Shown here one piece after another: positions 41,757 to 52,838 of a stretch of DNA of 64,000 nt. A program made the translations under genes and the position numbers. Source of the stretch: RPQJ01 sp963706755 (GTDB lineage: Bacteria > Pseudomonadota > Gammaproteobacteria > Steroidobacterales > Steroidobacteraceae); NCBI GenBank assembly GCA_963706755.1, contig CAVPNH010000008.1:62001-126000 (forward strand). The letters run 5' to 3'. Every line of letters starts with the position of its first letter. Within the stretch, counting starts at the first letter, position 1. The notes under the pieces were generated by a model. The model did not search any database and was not told the DNA's origin. It saw only the letters and a program-made list of their open reading frames with translations.

Positions 41757-42086
41757 ATGCTTGAGGCAATATTTGGCAGTTCCGCCGCCGAGCGGGTGCT
41801 GTTCTACATGCAGAACTACGAGCAGGGCTACGGCAGGGAAATTGCCGCGAGCTTCGAAATGGCGCAGAGCCAGGTGCGCAAGCAGCTCGAGAAGTTTGAG
41901 TCGGGCGGAATCCTGGTCAGCAGGCTCGTCGGCCGGACACGGCTCTACCAGTGGAACCCACGTAATCCGCTCGTACCAGCTTTGCGCACCCTGCTGGGCG
42001 CGGCCATAGACAGCCTGCCGCCAGCAGATCGTCAGCGTTACTTCAGGCGGCGCACCCGGCCCAGACGGAGAGGTAAGGTGCTGTGA
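41757..42086 (+). CDS. Winged helix-turn-helix regulator/antitoxin-like
   Basis: 109 aa (MLEAIFGSSAAERVLFYMQNYEQGYGREIAASFEMAQSQVRKQLEKFESGGILVSRLVGRTRLYQWNPRNPLV), a MarR/ArsR-like wHTH with wing ending in an arginine-rich tail. Its stop overlaps the nucleotidyltransferase start (GTGA at 42083-42086). Such pairs resemble nucleotidyltransferase toxin-antitoxin systems; here the regulator would bind the repeats upstream. Confidence 0.8.
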   Translation: MLEAIFGSSAAERVLFYMQNYEQGYGREIAASFEMAQSQVRKQLEKFESGGILVSRLVGRTRLYQWNPRNPLVPALRTLLGAAIDSLPPADRQRYFRRRTRPRRRGKVL

Positions 42087-42625
42087 GCCGGTTGCATGCT
42101 GCATCCTCGATCGAGGAGGTCGCGGCGACGGTGTCCGAGGCGCTGGCCGCTGCAGGCATCACGGCAGTACTGTCGGGCGGCGCGGCGGTCCAGATCTATT
42201 CGGAAGGCCTCTACGTCTCCCGTGATCTGGACTTCGTCTCGCCCGCCGGCCACCGGGAGCTCGATGTCGTGCTGCGCGGTCTTGGATTCAGCCGGGCGTC
42301 GGGCCGTCACTACGTCCACGAAGTCGTTCCGTACACACTGGAGTTCCCGCCATGGCCGCTTGCGGTCGGGAGCGAGTTGATCCGCGAGTGGACCGAACTG
42401 GCGGTCGGAAAGCTCAAGATCAGGATCCTGACCCCGACCCAGTGCGTCATGGATCGCCTGGCTGCCTTCTTCTTCTGGCGGGATCGTCAGGCGCTGGAGC
42501 AGGCGGTACTCGTTGCCACCAGGCACGAGGTGGATATCGCATTGGTCGAGCGGTGGTCGAAGAAAGAGGGTCGCGACGAGCACTTCCAGGAGTTCCTGAC
42601 GGGCCTCGCCAGGGCCCGCGACTGA
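42083..42625 (+). CDS. Nucleotidyltransferase-fold protein (AbiEii/DUF6036-like)
   Basis: 180 aa from GTG 42083. VLSGGAAVQIYSEGLYVSRDLDFVSP is the GG...(S)xDxDF signature of AbiEii/MNT-type nucleotidyltransferases; RILTPTQCVMDRLAAFFFWRDRQALEQA is the usual C-terminal helix. The gene's stop TGA (42623-42625) is within the duplicated tRNA-Phe fragment, so its last codons abut the attachment core. Function as a toxin (nucleotide transfer to tRNA or proteins) is inferred only from the family. Confidence 0.8.
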   Translation: MSRLHAASSIEEVAATVSEALAAAGITAVLSGGAAVQIYSEGLYVSRDLDFVSPAGHRELDVVLRGLGFSRASGRHYVHEVVPYTLEFPPWPLAVGSELIREWTELAVGKLKIRILTPTQCVMDRLAAFFFWRDRQALEQAVLVATRHEVDIALVERWSKKEGRDEHFQEFLTGLARARD

Positions 42626-42666
42626 AAATCCGCGTGTCGTTGGTTCGATTCCGACCCTGGCCACCA
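42620..42666 (+). other. tRNA-Phe 3' fragment, attachment site copy 2
   Basis: 47 bases, GACTGAAAATCCGCGTGTCG through CCACCA, identical to bases 36340-36386 of the tRNA-Phe gene. The 5' half of a tRNA is absent, so this is not a functional tRNA. Boundary between modules A and B. Confidence 0.92.
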
Positions 42667-42908
42667 CCCCCCAACTCGATGATTCGCATGCGTTTTCGGG
42701 TATCACCCGCGGACTATCGGGCGCGATTTTGGCCCGAAATGGGCCGACCATCGGACTTCCGGAAATCGGGTCGGTGCGCGGCCCTGCGCCGCTGCGACTG
42801 GGCCGGGAGGGAACCTGGAAATCTGGAATCCTGCGTTGCTCGCGATCGGCGCCGGCGGGCTCATGTGGCGCGCCTCGGGGCCGCTATGACGTCATCCCGC
42901 ATTTCGAC
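42667..42908. other. No gene: flank after attachment copy 2 (left flank of module B)
   Basis: CAACTCGATGATTCGCATGCG followed by GCGGACTATCGGGC and CCATCGGACTTCCGGAAATCGGGTCGGT, similar to the sequence after the tRNA at 37693-37785 and after copy 3. At 42884-42930 an inverted segment (ATGACGTCATCCCGCATTTC...TTAGAACTGGACT) resembles the flank ends at 38000 and 58407. Confidence 0.55.
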
Positions 42909-42966
42909 GACAGATTAGAACTGGACTAAGCTGACTTCTCGGGTCCTCAACGAAGGAGATGAGGAC

Positions 42967-43233
42967 ATGAAGAAGTCGAAGTACAGCGAGGAGCAGGTCG
43001 CCTTTGCGCTGCGCCAGGCCGACGGTGGCACACCGGTCGCCGACGTCTGCCGGCAGATGGGCGTGAGCGAGGCGACCTTCTACGTTTGGAAGAAGAAGTA
43101 CGGCCAGCTTGGGTTGACCGAGATCCGCGAGCTGCGGCAGCTGCGCGACGAGAACACCCGTCTGAAGCGCCTGGTGGCCGACCTGACCCTGGACAAGCAC
43201 ATCCTGGGGGAAGTCATCCGAAAAAAGCTCTGA
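42967..43233 (+). CDS. IS3-family OrfA (second element)
   Basis: 88 aa (MKKSKYSEEQVAFALRQADGGTPVADVCRQMGVSEATFYVWKKKYG), an HTH protein plus zipper (LRDENTRLKRLVADLTLDK). A strong GGAG ribosome site precedes it. Slippery A6G at 43221-43227 near the stop. Different from the OrfA at 40451. Confidence 0.92.
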   Translation: MKKSKYSEEQVAFALRQADGGTPVADVCRQMGVSEATFYVWKKKYGQLGLTEIRELRQLRDENTRLKRLVADLTLDKHILGEVIRKKL

Positions 43234-43265
43234 AGCCCGCGCGGCGTCGCGTGCTGGCGGGCTGG

Positions 43266-44081
43266 ATGAAAGAGCGGTTTCAGGTGAGCACCGTACGAGC
43301 TTGTCGCCTGGCGGGATTCTCGCGTGCCGGCTACTACCGCAAGAGCCGGGCCAAGGATCAGTCGGCGCTTCGGCTGCGGATTCGTGAGATTGCCCACGCA
43401 CGGCCGAGATTTGGCTATCAGCGGATTCATGTGATGGTGCGTCGGGAGGGTTGGCTGGTGAACCGGAAGCGCATTCGACGCCTCTACAGGCTGGAAGGAT
43501 TGCAGCTGCGCATGCGGATACGGCGGCGCAAGCACATGTGCCTGCATCGCGGCCCGGTCCCCGTTCCGAGCGCTCCGCACGAGCGGTGGAGTATGGACTT
43601 CGTGCACGATCAGCTGTTCGATGGCCGGCCGTTCCGCATCCTGACCGTCGTCGATCAGTTGAGTCGCGAGAGTCCGTTGATAGAGATCGATTTCGCGATG
43701 TCTGGGCAGCGGGTCGCCGGTGCCTTGGATGCGCGGATCTCCGAAATGCCGCCGCCGGTATCGATCACCGTCGATCACGGCTCGGAGTTCACCTCGAAGG
43801 CGCGCGAGGAGTGGGCCTGGCGCCGCAGCGTAAAGCTCGACTTCATACGGCCCGGGAAACCCATGGAAAACGGGCACATCGAGTCGTTCAATGGCCGACT
43901 GCGCGACGAGTGTCTGAACGTCAACCAGTTCCTGTCACTGGCGGACGCACGCGCGAAGATCGAGGCGTGGCGGGTCGACTATAATCAGCGTCGTCCGCAC
44001 AGCTCGCTGGGGCACCTGACACCGAGCGAGTTCATCCGATATCGTCAGGAGAACCGGACCTCAGAGGCAGCGATTTTCTAG
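43266..44081 (+). CDS. IS3-family OrfB transposase (second element)
   Basis: 271 aa as a free ORF from ATG 43266 (MKERFQVSTVRACRLAGFSRAGYYRKS), or longer by -1 frameshift at 43221-43227. DDE core: ERWSMDFVHDQLFDGRPFRILTVVDQ (D), SITVDHGSEFTSKA (D) and GKPMENGHIESFNGRLRDECLN (E). Intact. Confidence 0.92.
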   Translation: MKERFQVSTVRACRLAGFSRAGYYRKSRAKDQSALRLRIREIAHARPRFGYQRIHVMVRREGWLVNRKRIRRLYRLEGLQLRMRIRRRKHMCLHRGPVPVPSAPHERWSMDFVHDQLFDGRPFRILTVVDQLSRESPLIEIDFAMSGQRVAGALDARISEMPPPVSITVDHGSEFTSKAREEWAWRRSVKLDFIRPGKPMENGHIESFNGRLRDECLNVNQFLSLADARAKIEAWRVDYNQRRPHSSLGHLTPSEFIRYRQENRTSEAAIF

Positions 44082-44194
44082 ATCCAAACTGTCTACGAAC
44101 GGGACCAACGTCAACCAGCCGGAGAGTCCAGCCTCAAACTGTTCACTTGACGGGGGAGCTTACGCAATCGCTTCTTGAATACATGGAGATGCAT

Positions 44195-46432
<2,238 letters not shown>

Positions 46433-46523
46433 GCCGGGCGCTTGTTCTGGCGCTGCGACAGGGCAGTGCAGGAACATATTGAAGCGGGGTTCGGGCCAGC
46501 TGTGCCGGACCCCGTTCTTTTAT

Positions 46524-46683
46524 GGTACTGACAAGCTAACCATTTTCGCTCTGAAAAGCGGGAATTCGGTGCTACGGACAACTGACAATCAGAAGTGCTG
46601 TGGTCGTAGTCGTCGAGTTACGGGGCAACACGCGCCAGAGTGAGTGGTGTCGGCCCGCGCCTGCGAGTTAACTTGTCAATACC
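46524..46683. mobile_element. MITE-like element 1 (IS6-related ends)
   Basis: 160 bp without coding capacity, starting GGTACTGACAAGCTAAC and ending GTTAACTTGTCAATACC, an inverted repeat matching the IS6 terminus at 47961 (GGTACTGACAAGTTAAC). A related element in reverse orientation is at 61991-62149. Likely moved by the IS6 transposase. Confidence 0.8.
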
Positions 46684-47506
46684 CCTCGGCATGCGGAAAG
46701 GCCTTGAGCCACATGCCATCAAGCGTTTCCGGCTTGAACGCCGCATCGCTCATCGGCCAGACAATTCGGACTGGCTTGTCAGCAAAGGCCTTCTCCAGCT
46801 TCGCCGCTTCGATGGCGACAAAGTCGCTGATCGGCCCCTTTGGCCCTGCCGGGATCTGGCGTGGCAGGGCGAGTATGCCGGTTCGCGAGGCCCAGGTCGG
46901 ATGGGGCGCAAGATAGGCCTTACGGTCAATCTCGGTGAGACGCGCCGGATCACACAGCCCAGCCCTGAACAGGAATTGCCGCACAAAGGCATGGGCACCC
47001 TTGACCATCAGTTCGCCAACGCCCGGCGTGCGGAACGCCTTGAGAATGGCTGGTAACGGCACTTTGGCGGCAGGGCGCTGGAAGAATGTGTTGAGCACGA
47101 ACAGCCCGGCAACCCGCTCCGGGTGGCGCGCCGCCCAGGTCAGGCCGATAGGGCCACCCCAATCCTGCACGACGATGAAAGCACCCGCGAGATCAAGCGA
47201 TTCCAGCAGCGCTTCGCAGCGATCGGCATGCTTGGGAATGGTGAAGGCGCCGATCCTGTCCGGTTTGTCGGAGCGGCCGAAGCCTAGATGGTCCATGGCG
47301 ATTGCACGGTAGCCTTGGGCGACGGCGGCGGCGATGAACCGCCGATAGACATAACTCCATGTCGGGTTACCGTGCACCATGACGATGGGGATGCCATCTG
47401 CGGGCCCTTCATCGATTTAGTGAATGCGGCCATCCGGCGTATCAAACCACTTCGGCGCATAAGGCCAGGTACCACCAAAGGTCCAATCGGCGTGGTCGTT
47501 GCTCAT
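46676..47506 (-). pseudogene. Alpha/beta hydrolase (haloalkane dehalogenase-like), decayed
   Basis: MSNDHADWTFGGTWPYAPKWFDTPDGRIH is followed by an in-frame TAA (47417-47419) where the family has Tyr, then IDEGPADGIPIVMVHGNPTWSYVYRRFI, IAMDHLGFGRSDKPD and VVQDWGGPIGLTWAARHPERV (nucleophile Asp in QDWGG). At the C-terminus the frame runs into MITE 1, whose end supplies the stop. So it carries both a nonsense change and a truncation. Restarting at an internal codon is possible but would lose the N-terminus. Confidence 0.85.
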
Positions 47507-47514
47507 TTCGTTGC

Positions 47515-47898
47515 TTATGCGATGTAGAGGCCGAGGCCGCCGAGCGTTGCCACCAGAGTCCAGGGATAGGGCGCCGGTGTTCGCCACAGCGCCCGGTTTC
47601 CCAACACGGCCAGCCCAATTCCCAACGTCGCAAATCCGGCGCTCATCATGGTCGCCAAAGCTGCAAATATCAGGCCCTGCGGTTGCCATGCGGCGAGCAG
47701 GAAGAGCGCAATCATCACGGCGACCGCAACCGACCCTACATGCCATGAGAAATGGTGCAGCCAGATCACTTCTAGCGGCAGGCCGGAATTCTTCAGTGGC
47801 CCGAGCACCTTTGGCGCGCCAAGCACTTCATGGGCGATCACGCCAAGCGCGGCGAGCCCTGCGGCTGCCATGAACAACAATTGTGGTGTATCGGCCAT
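47515..47898 (-). CDS. Small four-helix membrane protein, unknown
   Basis: 127 aa from ATG 47898 (MADTPQLLFMAAAGLAALGVIAHEVLG). Helices at about 7-25, 45-68, 74-98 and 106-126 (SWHVGSVAVAVMIALFLLAAW; ATMMSAGFATLGIGLAVLG). HHFSWHVG contains a His cluster. Eight bases before the hydrolase pseudogene on the same strand, so probably one operon. I do not recognise the family. Confidence 0.7.
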   Translation of the reverse strand: MADTPQLLFMAAAGLAALGVIAHEVLGAPKVLGPLKNSGLPLEVIWLHHFSWHVGSVAVAVMIALFLLAAWQPQGLIFAALATMMSAGFATLGIGLAVLGNRALWRTPAPYPWTLVATLGGLGLYIA

Positions 47899-47960
47899 TC
47901 TCCTACCAGGCTTTCTTAAACGGGCGCAGGTCTTCGGATGAGTGCGCCAGACGACTATAG

Positions 47961-48730
47961 GGTACTGACAAGTTAACGGCATCGGATGAGCAGAAGTTCC
48001 GTGCCATTTTCACGCCGCAACCGCTTCGTTCCAACGTTCAAACGCGCGGGCCCGACGGAGCCGGTAGAACGCCGCCGACACCAGCTGGCGTTGCAGGTTG
48101 AAGAGGCTGTAGACGGCCGCGTGGGCGCTCAGGAATCGCTGCGCCTGCCCGGGCGAACTGAAGCCGCGCATGCCCCGCTCCCGGGCCCGGGTCGGCTGGT
48201 GAGACAGCTCCGCCCGGTTGTTCACGTAGCGATCGGTGTCGTGGATCGTGGCCGGCATCAGTTCCCGGCGGGCGACGCCGTAGCTGCCCAGCTTGTCGGT
48301 CACGATCTTCCAGGGACTTTTGCCGTGAGATCTGAGCGGCCGCCGGAAGAATCGCTTGGCCGCCTCGGCGTTCCTTCGTGTCTGTAGGTAGACATCGATG
48401 ACGTCGCCGTCCTGATCCACCGCTCGCCACAGGTAGTGACGCCGACCGGCAATCGTGACGAATACTTCGTCGATGAAGAATGTGTCGCCGAATCCGGGAT
48501 GCCTGCGCTTGAGTCGTTTGGAAAATAGTGGGCCGAACTTATTGCACCACAGCCGCACCGACTCGTAGCTCACCTCGATTCCCCGTTCGGCGAGCAGGTC
48601 CTCGATGTCGCGGTGGCTGAGATTGAAACGATGGTAGAGCCAGACTGCGTGCTGAATGATGACGGGCGGAAACCTGTGTCGTCTGTACGGATTGGCCGAT
48701 CGGTTCATGGGGGAATGGTTGCCCAGGCCC
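47961..48730 (-). mobile_element. IS6-family element, one end lost to IS3 insertion
   Basis: Begins with the terminus GGTACTGACAAGTTAAC (47961) and holds an intact transposase. The other end is missing: the IS3 copy begins at 48731 and, beyond it, unrelated sequence resumes at 49911 instead of the expected GGTTAACTTG terminus. Confidence 0.85.
48010..48708 (-). CDS. IS6-family transposase
   Basis: 232 aa. RHRFPPVIIQHAVWLYHRFNLSHRDIEDLLAERGIEVSYESVRLWCNKFG is the characteristic IS6/IS26 N-terminus; GDTFFIDEVFVTIAGRRHYLWRAVDQDG (D), WKIVTDKLGSYGVARRELMP (D) and DRYVNNRAELSHQPTRARERGMRGF (E) give the DDE core. Complete coding region. Confidence 0.94.
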   Translation of the reverse strand: MNRSANPYRRHRFPPVIIQHAVWLYHRFNLSHRDIEDLLAERGIEVSYESVRLWCNKFGPLFSKRLKRRHPGFGDTFFIDEVFVTIAGRRHYLWRAVDQDGDVIDVYLQTRRNAEAAKRFFRRPLRSHGKSPWKIVTDKLGSYGVARRELMPATIHDTDRYVNNRAELSHQPTRARERGMRGFSSPGQAQRFLSAHAAVYSLFNLQRQLVSAAFYRLRRARAFERWNEAVAA

Positions 48731-48770
48731 GTAGCCCCCTCGCTCCGCCGGACCAGTCAGAAGTAGAGGG

Positions 48771-49550
48771 TTAGGCGGATCTTGCCATGAGGAACTGCCT
48801 CGGCGACAGGTTGCCGAGGGACTCGTGAGGCCGGTGATGGTTGTAGCGGACAAGCCAGTCGGCGGTCATGCGGCGCACCTCGTCCAAGGTTTCGAACACG
48901 TAGCAGTCGAGCACCTCGTCGCGGTAGGTCCGGTTGAAGCGCTCGATGTAGGCATTCTGGTTTGGCTTGCCTGGCTGGATGAAGCGCAGTTCGACCGCGT
49001 GCTGCCGCGCCCACGCCTCGAGGTCGGCACTGATCAGCTCCGGCCCATTGTCCATGCGCAGGGCCGCCGGACGACCGCGGATCTCGATCAGCTCGGTCAG
49101 CGCCCGGATGATCCTCCGGGCGGGCAGGCTGGTGTCGATCTCGATGCGCAGCGCCTCGCGGTTAAAGTCGTCGAGAACGTTGAAGGTGCGGAACCGGCGA
49201 CCGTTCCACAGGGCGTCGGACATGAAGTCGATCGACCATATTGCGTTCGGCGTCGCCGGCACCTGCAACGGCACCTTGATACGGGCCGGCAGCCGCCGCT
49301 TGCCACGACGCTTTAGGTTCAGCTTGAGCTGCCGGTAGACCCGATACAGCCGGCTCTTCCCGCAGTTCTGAGCGCGCAGCGTCGCGTACATTTTGTCGAA
49401 GCCATGGCGCGGGTTCTCCCGGATATAGCCCTCGATCAGGGCGATCACCTGCCCATCGTCCCGCGGCGGTGCCGGGGCGTAGAAGCAAGACCGCGGCAGT
49501 CGGACCGCCCGACAGGCATTGCGCACGGAGACTCCGTATTCGTTGACCAT
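48771..49550 (-). CDS. IS3 transposase OrfB (copy 2)
   Basis: 259 aa, residue for residue the same as OrfB of copy 1, with the DDE motifs IWSIDFMSD, ALRMDNGPEL and NAYIERFNRTYRDE. Expected to be produced by -1 frameshifting from OrfA. Confidence 0.93.
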   Translation of the reverse strand: MVNEYGVSVRNACRAVRLPRSCFYAPAPPRDDGQVIALIEGYIRENPRHGFDKMYATLRAQNCGKSRLYRVYRQLKLNLKRRGKRRLPARIKVPLQVPATPNAIWSIDFMSDALWNGRRFRTFNVLDDFNREALRIEIDTSLPARRIIRALTELIEIRGRPAALRMDNGPELISADLEAWARQHAVELRFIQPGKPNQNAYIERFNRTYRDEVLDCYVFETLDEVRRMTADWLVRYNHHRPHESLGNLSPRQFLMARSA

Positions 49551-49582
49551 CTCGGTGACCAGGTCCGCCCGCTCGTGCGGGC

Positions 49583-49849
49583 TCAGGACTTTTTTGCGAC
49601 GACTTCCTGCAGCGCGTGATGCGTCAGTGAGAGGTCTGCATACATCCTCTTCAGGCGGGCGTTCTCGGTCTCGAGTTCCTTGAGCCGGCGCAGCTGCGAG
49701 ACGTCCATGCCGCCGTATCGAGCCTTCCAGTTGTAGAACGTAGCCTCGGAGACGCCGTTACGCCGACACAGCTCCGACACCTTGGCGCCGGCTTCCGCCT
49801 CGCGCAGCGTCGCAATGATCTTCTCTTCGGTGAACCGGGACTTCTTCAT
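49583..49849 (-). CDS. IS3 transposase OrfA (copy 2)
   Basis: 88 aa, identical to OrfA of copy 1. Slippery A6G sequence present on the minus strand at 49589-49595. Confidence 0.93.
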   Translation of the reverse strand: MKKSRFTEEKIIATLREAEAGAKVSELCRRNGVSEATFYNWKARYGGMDVSQLRRLKELETENARLKRMYADLSLTHHALQEVVAKKS

Positions 49850-49956
49850 CAGAGTTCTCCTGGGTGGAAAACTCTACCTCCTACCGGTCCGGGACTTCGA
49901 GGGGGCTACGGCATCACTGGGGTTCCAAGAGGATACCGATACGGAATGTTGTGGTA

Positions 49957-50115
49957 ATGATCAATGAAAAGCCGAACGTGGAATTCAAGCACGTAAAGGT
50001 CGTGTCACTGGCCGAATTGAACGCCTATATCCAATATTTCGACCAAGTGTTCAGCGCCAAAGAAGTTCAAAGCCTCGTCAGATATTTGAAGGCTAGAAAG
50101 CGAATACGCGAGTGA
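49957..50115 (+). CDS. Short hypothetical ORF after IS3
   Basis: 52 aa (MINEKPNVEFKHVKVVSLAELNAYIQYFDQV ... SLVRYLKARKRIRE), Lys-rich and clearly lower in GC than its surroundings, which suggests a foreign origin. It could be the 3' part of a larger gene cut by the IS3/IS6 insertions. No family recognised. The 222 bases from here to the methyltransferase hold nothing I can name. Confidence 0.4.
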   Translation: MINEKPNVEFKHVKVVSLAELNAYIQYFDQVFSAKEVQSLVRYLKARKRIRE

Positions 50116-50337
50116 TCTTTGCATGCATTAGTGAGTCAGGTCACCGTGCGATTCGGTGTACGCTCATGAGCGGCGTTAGAAACCGTCCGCTTCTGCTCGA
50201 TCGCAGATGCCGCGAAGTCGGCGTCGGACTGCAATCGTCGGACCTGACGCCATTGGGAGATCCGCATGGGCGTCGGCGGCTGGAAGACGCGTCGGCTCAT
50301 TTGTTGTGATGTCTCACGAAGGAACGGAAGGATCGCG

Positions 50338-50982
50338 ATGACGCTGCGCCGCGACGACCTTTTTCACATTACCGAGAAGACGCTCGAGCACTACAACGAG
50401 TGCGCCGCCGAGTTCTGGGCAGGCACACGCGACCACGATGTGAAGCAGAACATCGAGGCGCTGCTGCGGCACATTCGCGGCGCGCCGCCGTTTCGCATAC
50501 TCGATTTCGGCTGCGGCCCGGGGCGCGACCTGGCGGCGTTTCGCGCCCTTGGCCACGAGCCAATCGGCCTCGAGGGCTCCCCGACGTCCGCTGCCATGGC
50601 GCGCGCGCACAGCGGCTGCGAGGTCTGGGAGCAGGATTTCCTGGCATTGAAGCTTCCCGCTGGTCTCTTCGACGGCATCTTCGCCAACGCCTCGCTGTTC
50701 CACGTGCCGCGCCAAGAGGTCCCGCGCGTGCTGGGCGAACTGCGCGCGGCGCTCAAACCGGATGGCGTGCTGTTCACGTCGAACCCTCGGGGGAACAACG
50801 AGGAGGGCTGGAATCAAGGGAGGTACGGGGCCTATCACGACCTCGCATCATGGCGCGCGTTTCTTGAAGTGGCGGGGTTCGCGGAACTGGAGCACTACTA
50901 TCGGCCGCCGGGTTTGCCACTTGAGCGACAGCCTTGGCTCGCCAGCGTATGGCGAAAGAGCGGTGTGTCCGACGAGACGTAA
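50338..50982 (+). CDS. SAM-dependent methyltransferase, class I
   Basis: 214 aa from ATG 50338. Motif I ILDFGCGPGRDLAAFRALGHEPIGLEGS with acidic E ending strand 2, then FDGIFANASLFHVPRQEVPRVLGELRAALKPDG, as in ubiquinone/tellurite-type methyltransferases. The last strand PPGLPLERQPWLASVWRK is typical. Small-molecule substrate unknown. It stands alone within the accessory region. Confidence 0.85.
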   Translation: MTLRRDDLFHITEKTLEHYNECAAEFWAGTRDHDVKQNIEALLRHIRGAPPFRILDFGCGPGRDLAAFRALGHEPIGLEGSPTSAAMARAHSGCEVWEQDFLALKLPAGLFDGIFANASLFHVPRQEVPRVLGELRAALKPDGVLFTSNPRGNNEEGWNQGRYGAYHDLASWRAFLEVAGFAELEHYYRPPGLPLERQPWLASVWRKSGVSDET

Positions 50983-51652
50983 CGGCGGTTTGGAGCGGAC
51001 CGTGAAAGGGCGTGGATTCGATTGCGGTCGGAATGTGGCCGCTCGACGCGGTCGTCGGCGCGCCCCCGAGCCGGCCTTCGTCGCGGCCCCAGAGTGGCCC
51101 GCTGCGACGCGCTCGCTGGGCGGGCATGGCAGCCCCCACGGGCGGGCCCCGCGCTGCGCCCTGCGCGGGACGGGTGCGCGCGCGGCGCGTCGGCGCGCGG
51201 ACGGCGCGGCCCCCCTCGGGGATCATTAAATCAACATCAAATGATCACCTGATGTCATCAAATGGTTCATCGTGGCCGCGCTTCGGACCGGCCACGGCCC
51301 GGAATCCTCCAAGCCGATGTTCCGGATGGGCGATCGCAATCTCTGGGGGCGACGTCGGAATTCCGGTTGGGCGGTGCGTCGCTCAGGAGACGCACTCGGA
51401 CCGATGAACGAGGAGGCGCTCAACGACCATCTACCACGTCGATGTGATCTCGCGTCGCGATCGCTGCGGACCCTCGCGAGGATGCCGGATGAATGGACGG
51501 AATCGGCGCCGAGTGCCCGCGGGCAGGCATCAGGAGTACCTGCCGGCGCCCGCTTTGGCGTGATCGAGTAATTGCGGAGCACAACCGGTTCGATGCACCC
51601 GCGGCGTGCTCCACGCGGGAATGAACTTGCCTCCGATGGCGAGGTCAGCCGT
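50983..51652. other. No gene: non-coding stretch with a diverged flank repeat
   Basis: 670 bases without a credible gene; the frames open here have repetitive GC-skewed composition. The segment at about 51455-51530 (GGACCCTCGCGAGGATGCCGGA onward) resembles 58305-58370 of the flank after attachment copy 3, so this may be an old module junction that lost its tRNA fragment. GATCATTAAATCAACATCAAATGATCACCTGATG at 51220-51253 is an AT-rich patch with repeated ATCA. Confidence 0.5.
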
Positions 51653-52672
51653 TCAGTCCGTCGCCGTCGTTTTGCGGACCAGGCCGGACGAGAAGGGCTT
51701 TCGCCGTAAAGTACTTGAGGGCAGTTCGCCGAAACATCGCTCGTATGCGCGCGAGAACTCGCCGAAGTGCCAGAAGTCCCACTTGAGCGCTTCGAGCGAG
51801 ACTTGTGTCGATCCTGGTTCAGCGGCAAGGAGGGCCGCGCGCACTCGGTGCAGTCGCAGTCGTATCAGGTATGCCACGGGCGACAGACCCATGACCTCCT
51901 TGAAGGCGCACTCGAGGGTGCGTTCGCTCACGTCTGCGGCCCTGCACAGGTCGGAGACATGCACACGCTCCCCGACGCGCGAGAGCGCGTAATCCTCCGC
52001 GATCGTGACGACCCGGCTGTGTGCCTGTCGTGTTCTTTCCGTGCCGAAAGGCTCAAGCGTGTCGCTCAAACGCATAGCCGTGAGCAGCGCTTCCAGCAAC
52101 TCGACCTGCGCGGCGTCCCGCTCGGCGCGTCCGTCGTCGAACAGCGCGGGCTTCCTTGACGCGGCGGTCGTCAGTCGCTTGCCCCACCGGAAAAGCAGTC
52201 GGGCTCTTGCTGGATCGGTGTGCAAGACTTCGATGTGGCGCGGCCAGTGAAACTCGCCCTCGCGCTGCCGGGCGGACAGGTGTTCCCGGATGTCTTCCGG
52301 CGGCACCAGCAACGTGATGCTCTCCCAGCCCGGATCGACGACAAATCCAGCCTCAGTCCTGGGCTCCGCGACCAACATCATGCCTGGACGAACCTGGAGC
52401 CCTTCCACGGTGCCGGTGGCTCGCGGACCAAAGGTGACGTAAGCCAGCAAGCCGTCGTGCGCTTTCGTCCGCGTCCTGACACGCAGGTTCGTGGACTGAT
52501 AGACGACCGTGGCGGTCTTGAGTCTCACGATCACACGCCTTGCGCGCAGGGGCATCGACTGCAAAGGCATCGCATCCTGTTCGAACAGGTCCATGCCTGC
52601 ACTGGCGGCAGTCAGGTCGCTGATGTCCACGACCGTGACCGCAGGCTGAACGGATGTAGTGGAAAACACCAT
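51653..52672 (-). CDS. AraC-family transcriptional regulator
   Basis: 339 aa from ATG 52672 (MVFSTTSVQPAVTVVDISDL). A cupin-like N-terminal region is followed by two C-terminal helix-turn-helix units: RVHVSDLCRAADVSERTLECAFKEVMGLSPVAYLIRLRLHRVR and VSLEALKWDFWHFGEFSRAYERCFGELPSSTLR. It is divergent from the sulfatase gene 166 bases away and is the likely regulator of that cluster. Confidence 0.9.
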   Translation of the reverse strand: MVFSTTSVQPAVTVVDISDLTAASAGMDLFEQDAMPLQSMPLRARRVIVRLKTATVVYQSTNLRVRTRTKAHDGLLAYVTFGPRATGTVEGLQVRPGMMLVAEPRTEAGFVVDPGWESITLLVPPEDIREHLSARQREGEFHWPRHIEVLHTDPARARLLFRWGKRLTTAASRKPALFDDGRAERDAAQVELLEALLTAMRLSDTLEPFGTERTRQAHSRVVTIAEDYALSRVGERVHVSDLCRAADVSERTLECAFKEVMGLSPVAYLIRLRLHRVRAALLAAEPGSTQVSLEALKWDFWHFGEFSRAYERCFGELPSSTLRRKPFSSGLVRKTTATD

Positions 52673-52838
52673 CTTCGCTGCGTTCTGCGGATTTCCGATA
52701 GACCGTAACGAGCCGTTGACCGGACACTGCGCCCTGGTCAAGTCGAGTCCAGGCGGGCCACCATCGCCACCGGCCCCACCTCGTGGGCCAGTGTATCAGT
52801 GTGCCATCCCCACGAAGCCAACACAGGGGTCGATCCTC

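Larger units (their letters stand above)
42909..44093 (+). mobile_element. Second IS3-family element, ends tentative
   Basis: Imperfect terminal repeats GACAGATTAGAACT (42909) and GACAGTTTGGATCT (reverse strand, ending 44093), 11 of 14 matching. Contains overlapping orfA/orfB. Exact ends were judged by eye only. Confidence 0.7.
48731..49910 (-). mobile_element. IS3-family insertion sequence, copy 2 (inverted)
   Basis: 1180 bp with the same ends as copy 1 and identical predicted proteins, in opposite orientation. No target duplication flanks it, which points to an adjacent deletion or recombination after insertion into the IS6 element. Confidence 0.92.

Noticed and set aside
42620..42666. Extra tRNA-Phe genes at the three repeat sites (also 58084 and 60743)
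   Set aside because: Only the 3' part of the tRNA is present; the D arm and 5' acceptor strand are missing, so no cloverleaf can form.
51226..51828. Open frame of 200 codons on the minus strand between the methyltransferase and the AraC gene
   Set aside because: It overlaps the AraC gene's end in another frame, has a repetitive arginine/serine composition, and covers repeat-like DNA.
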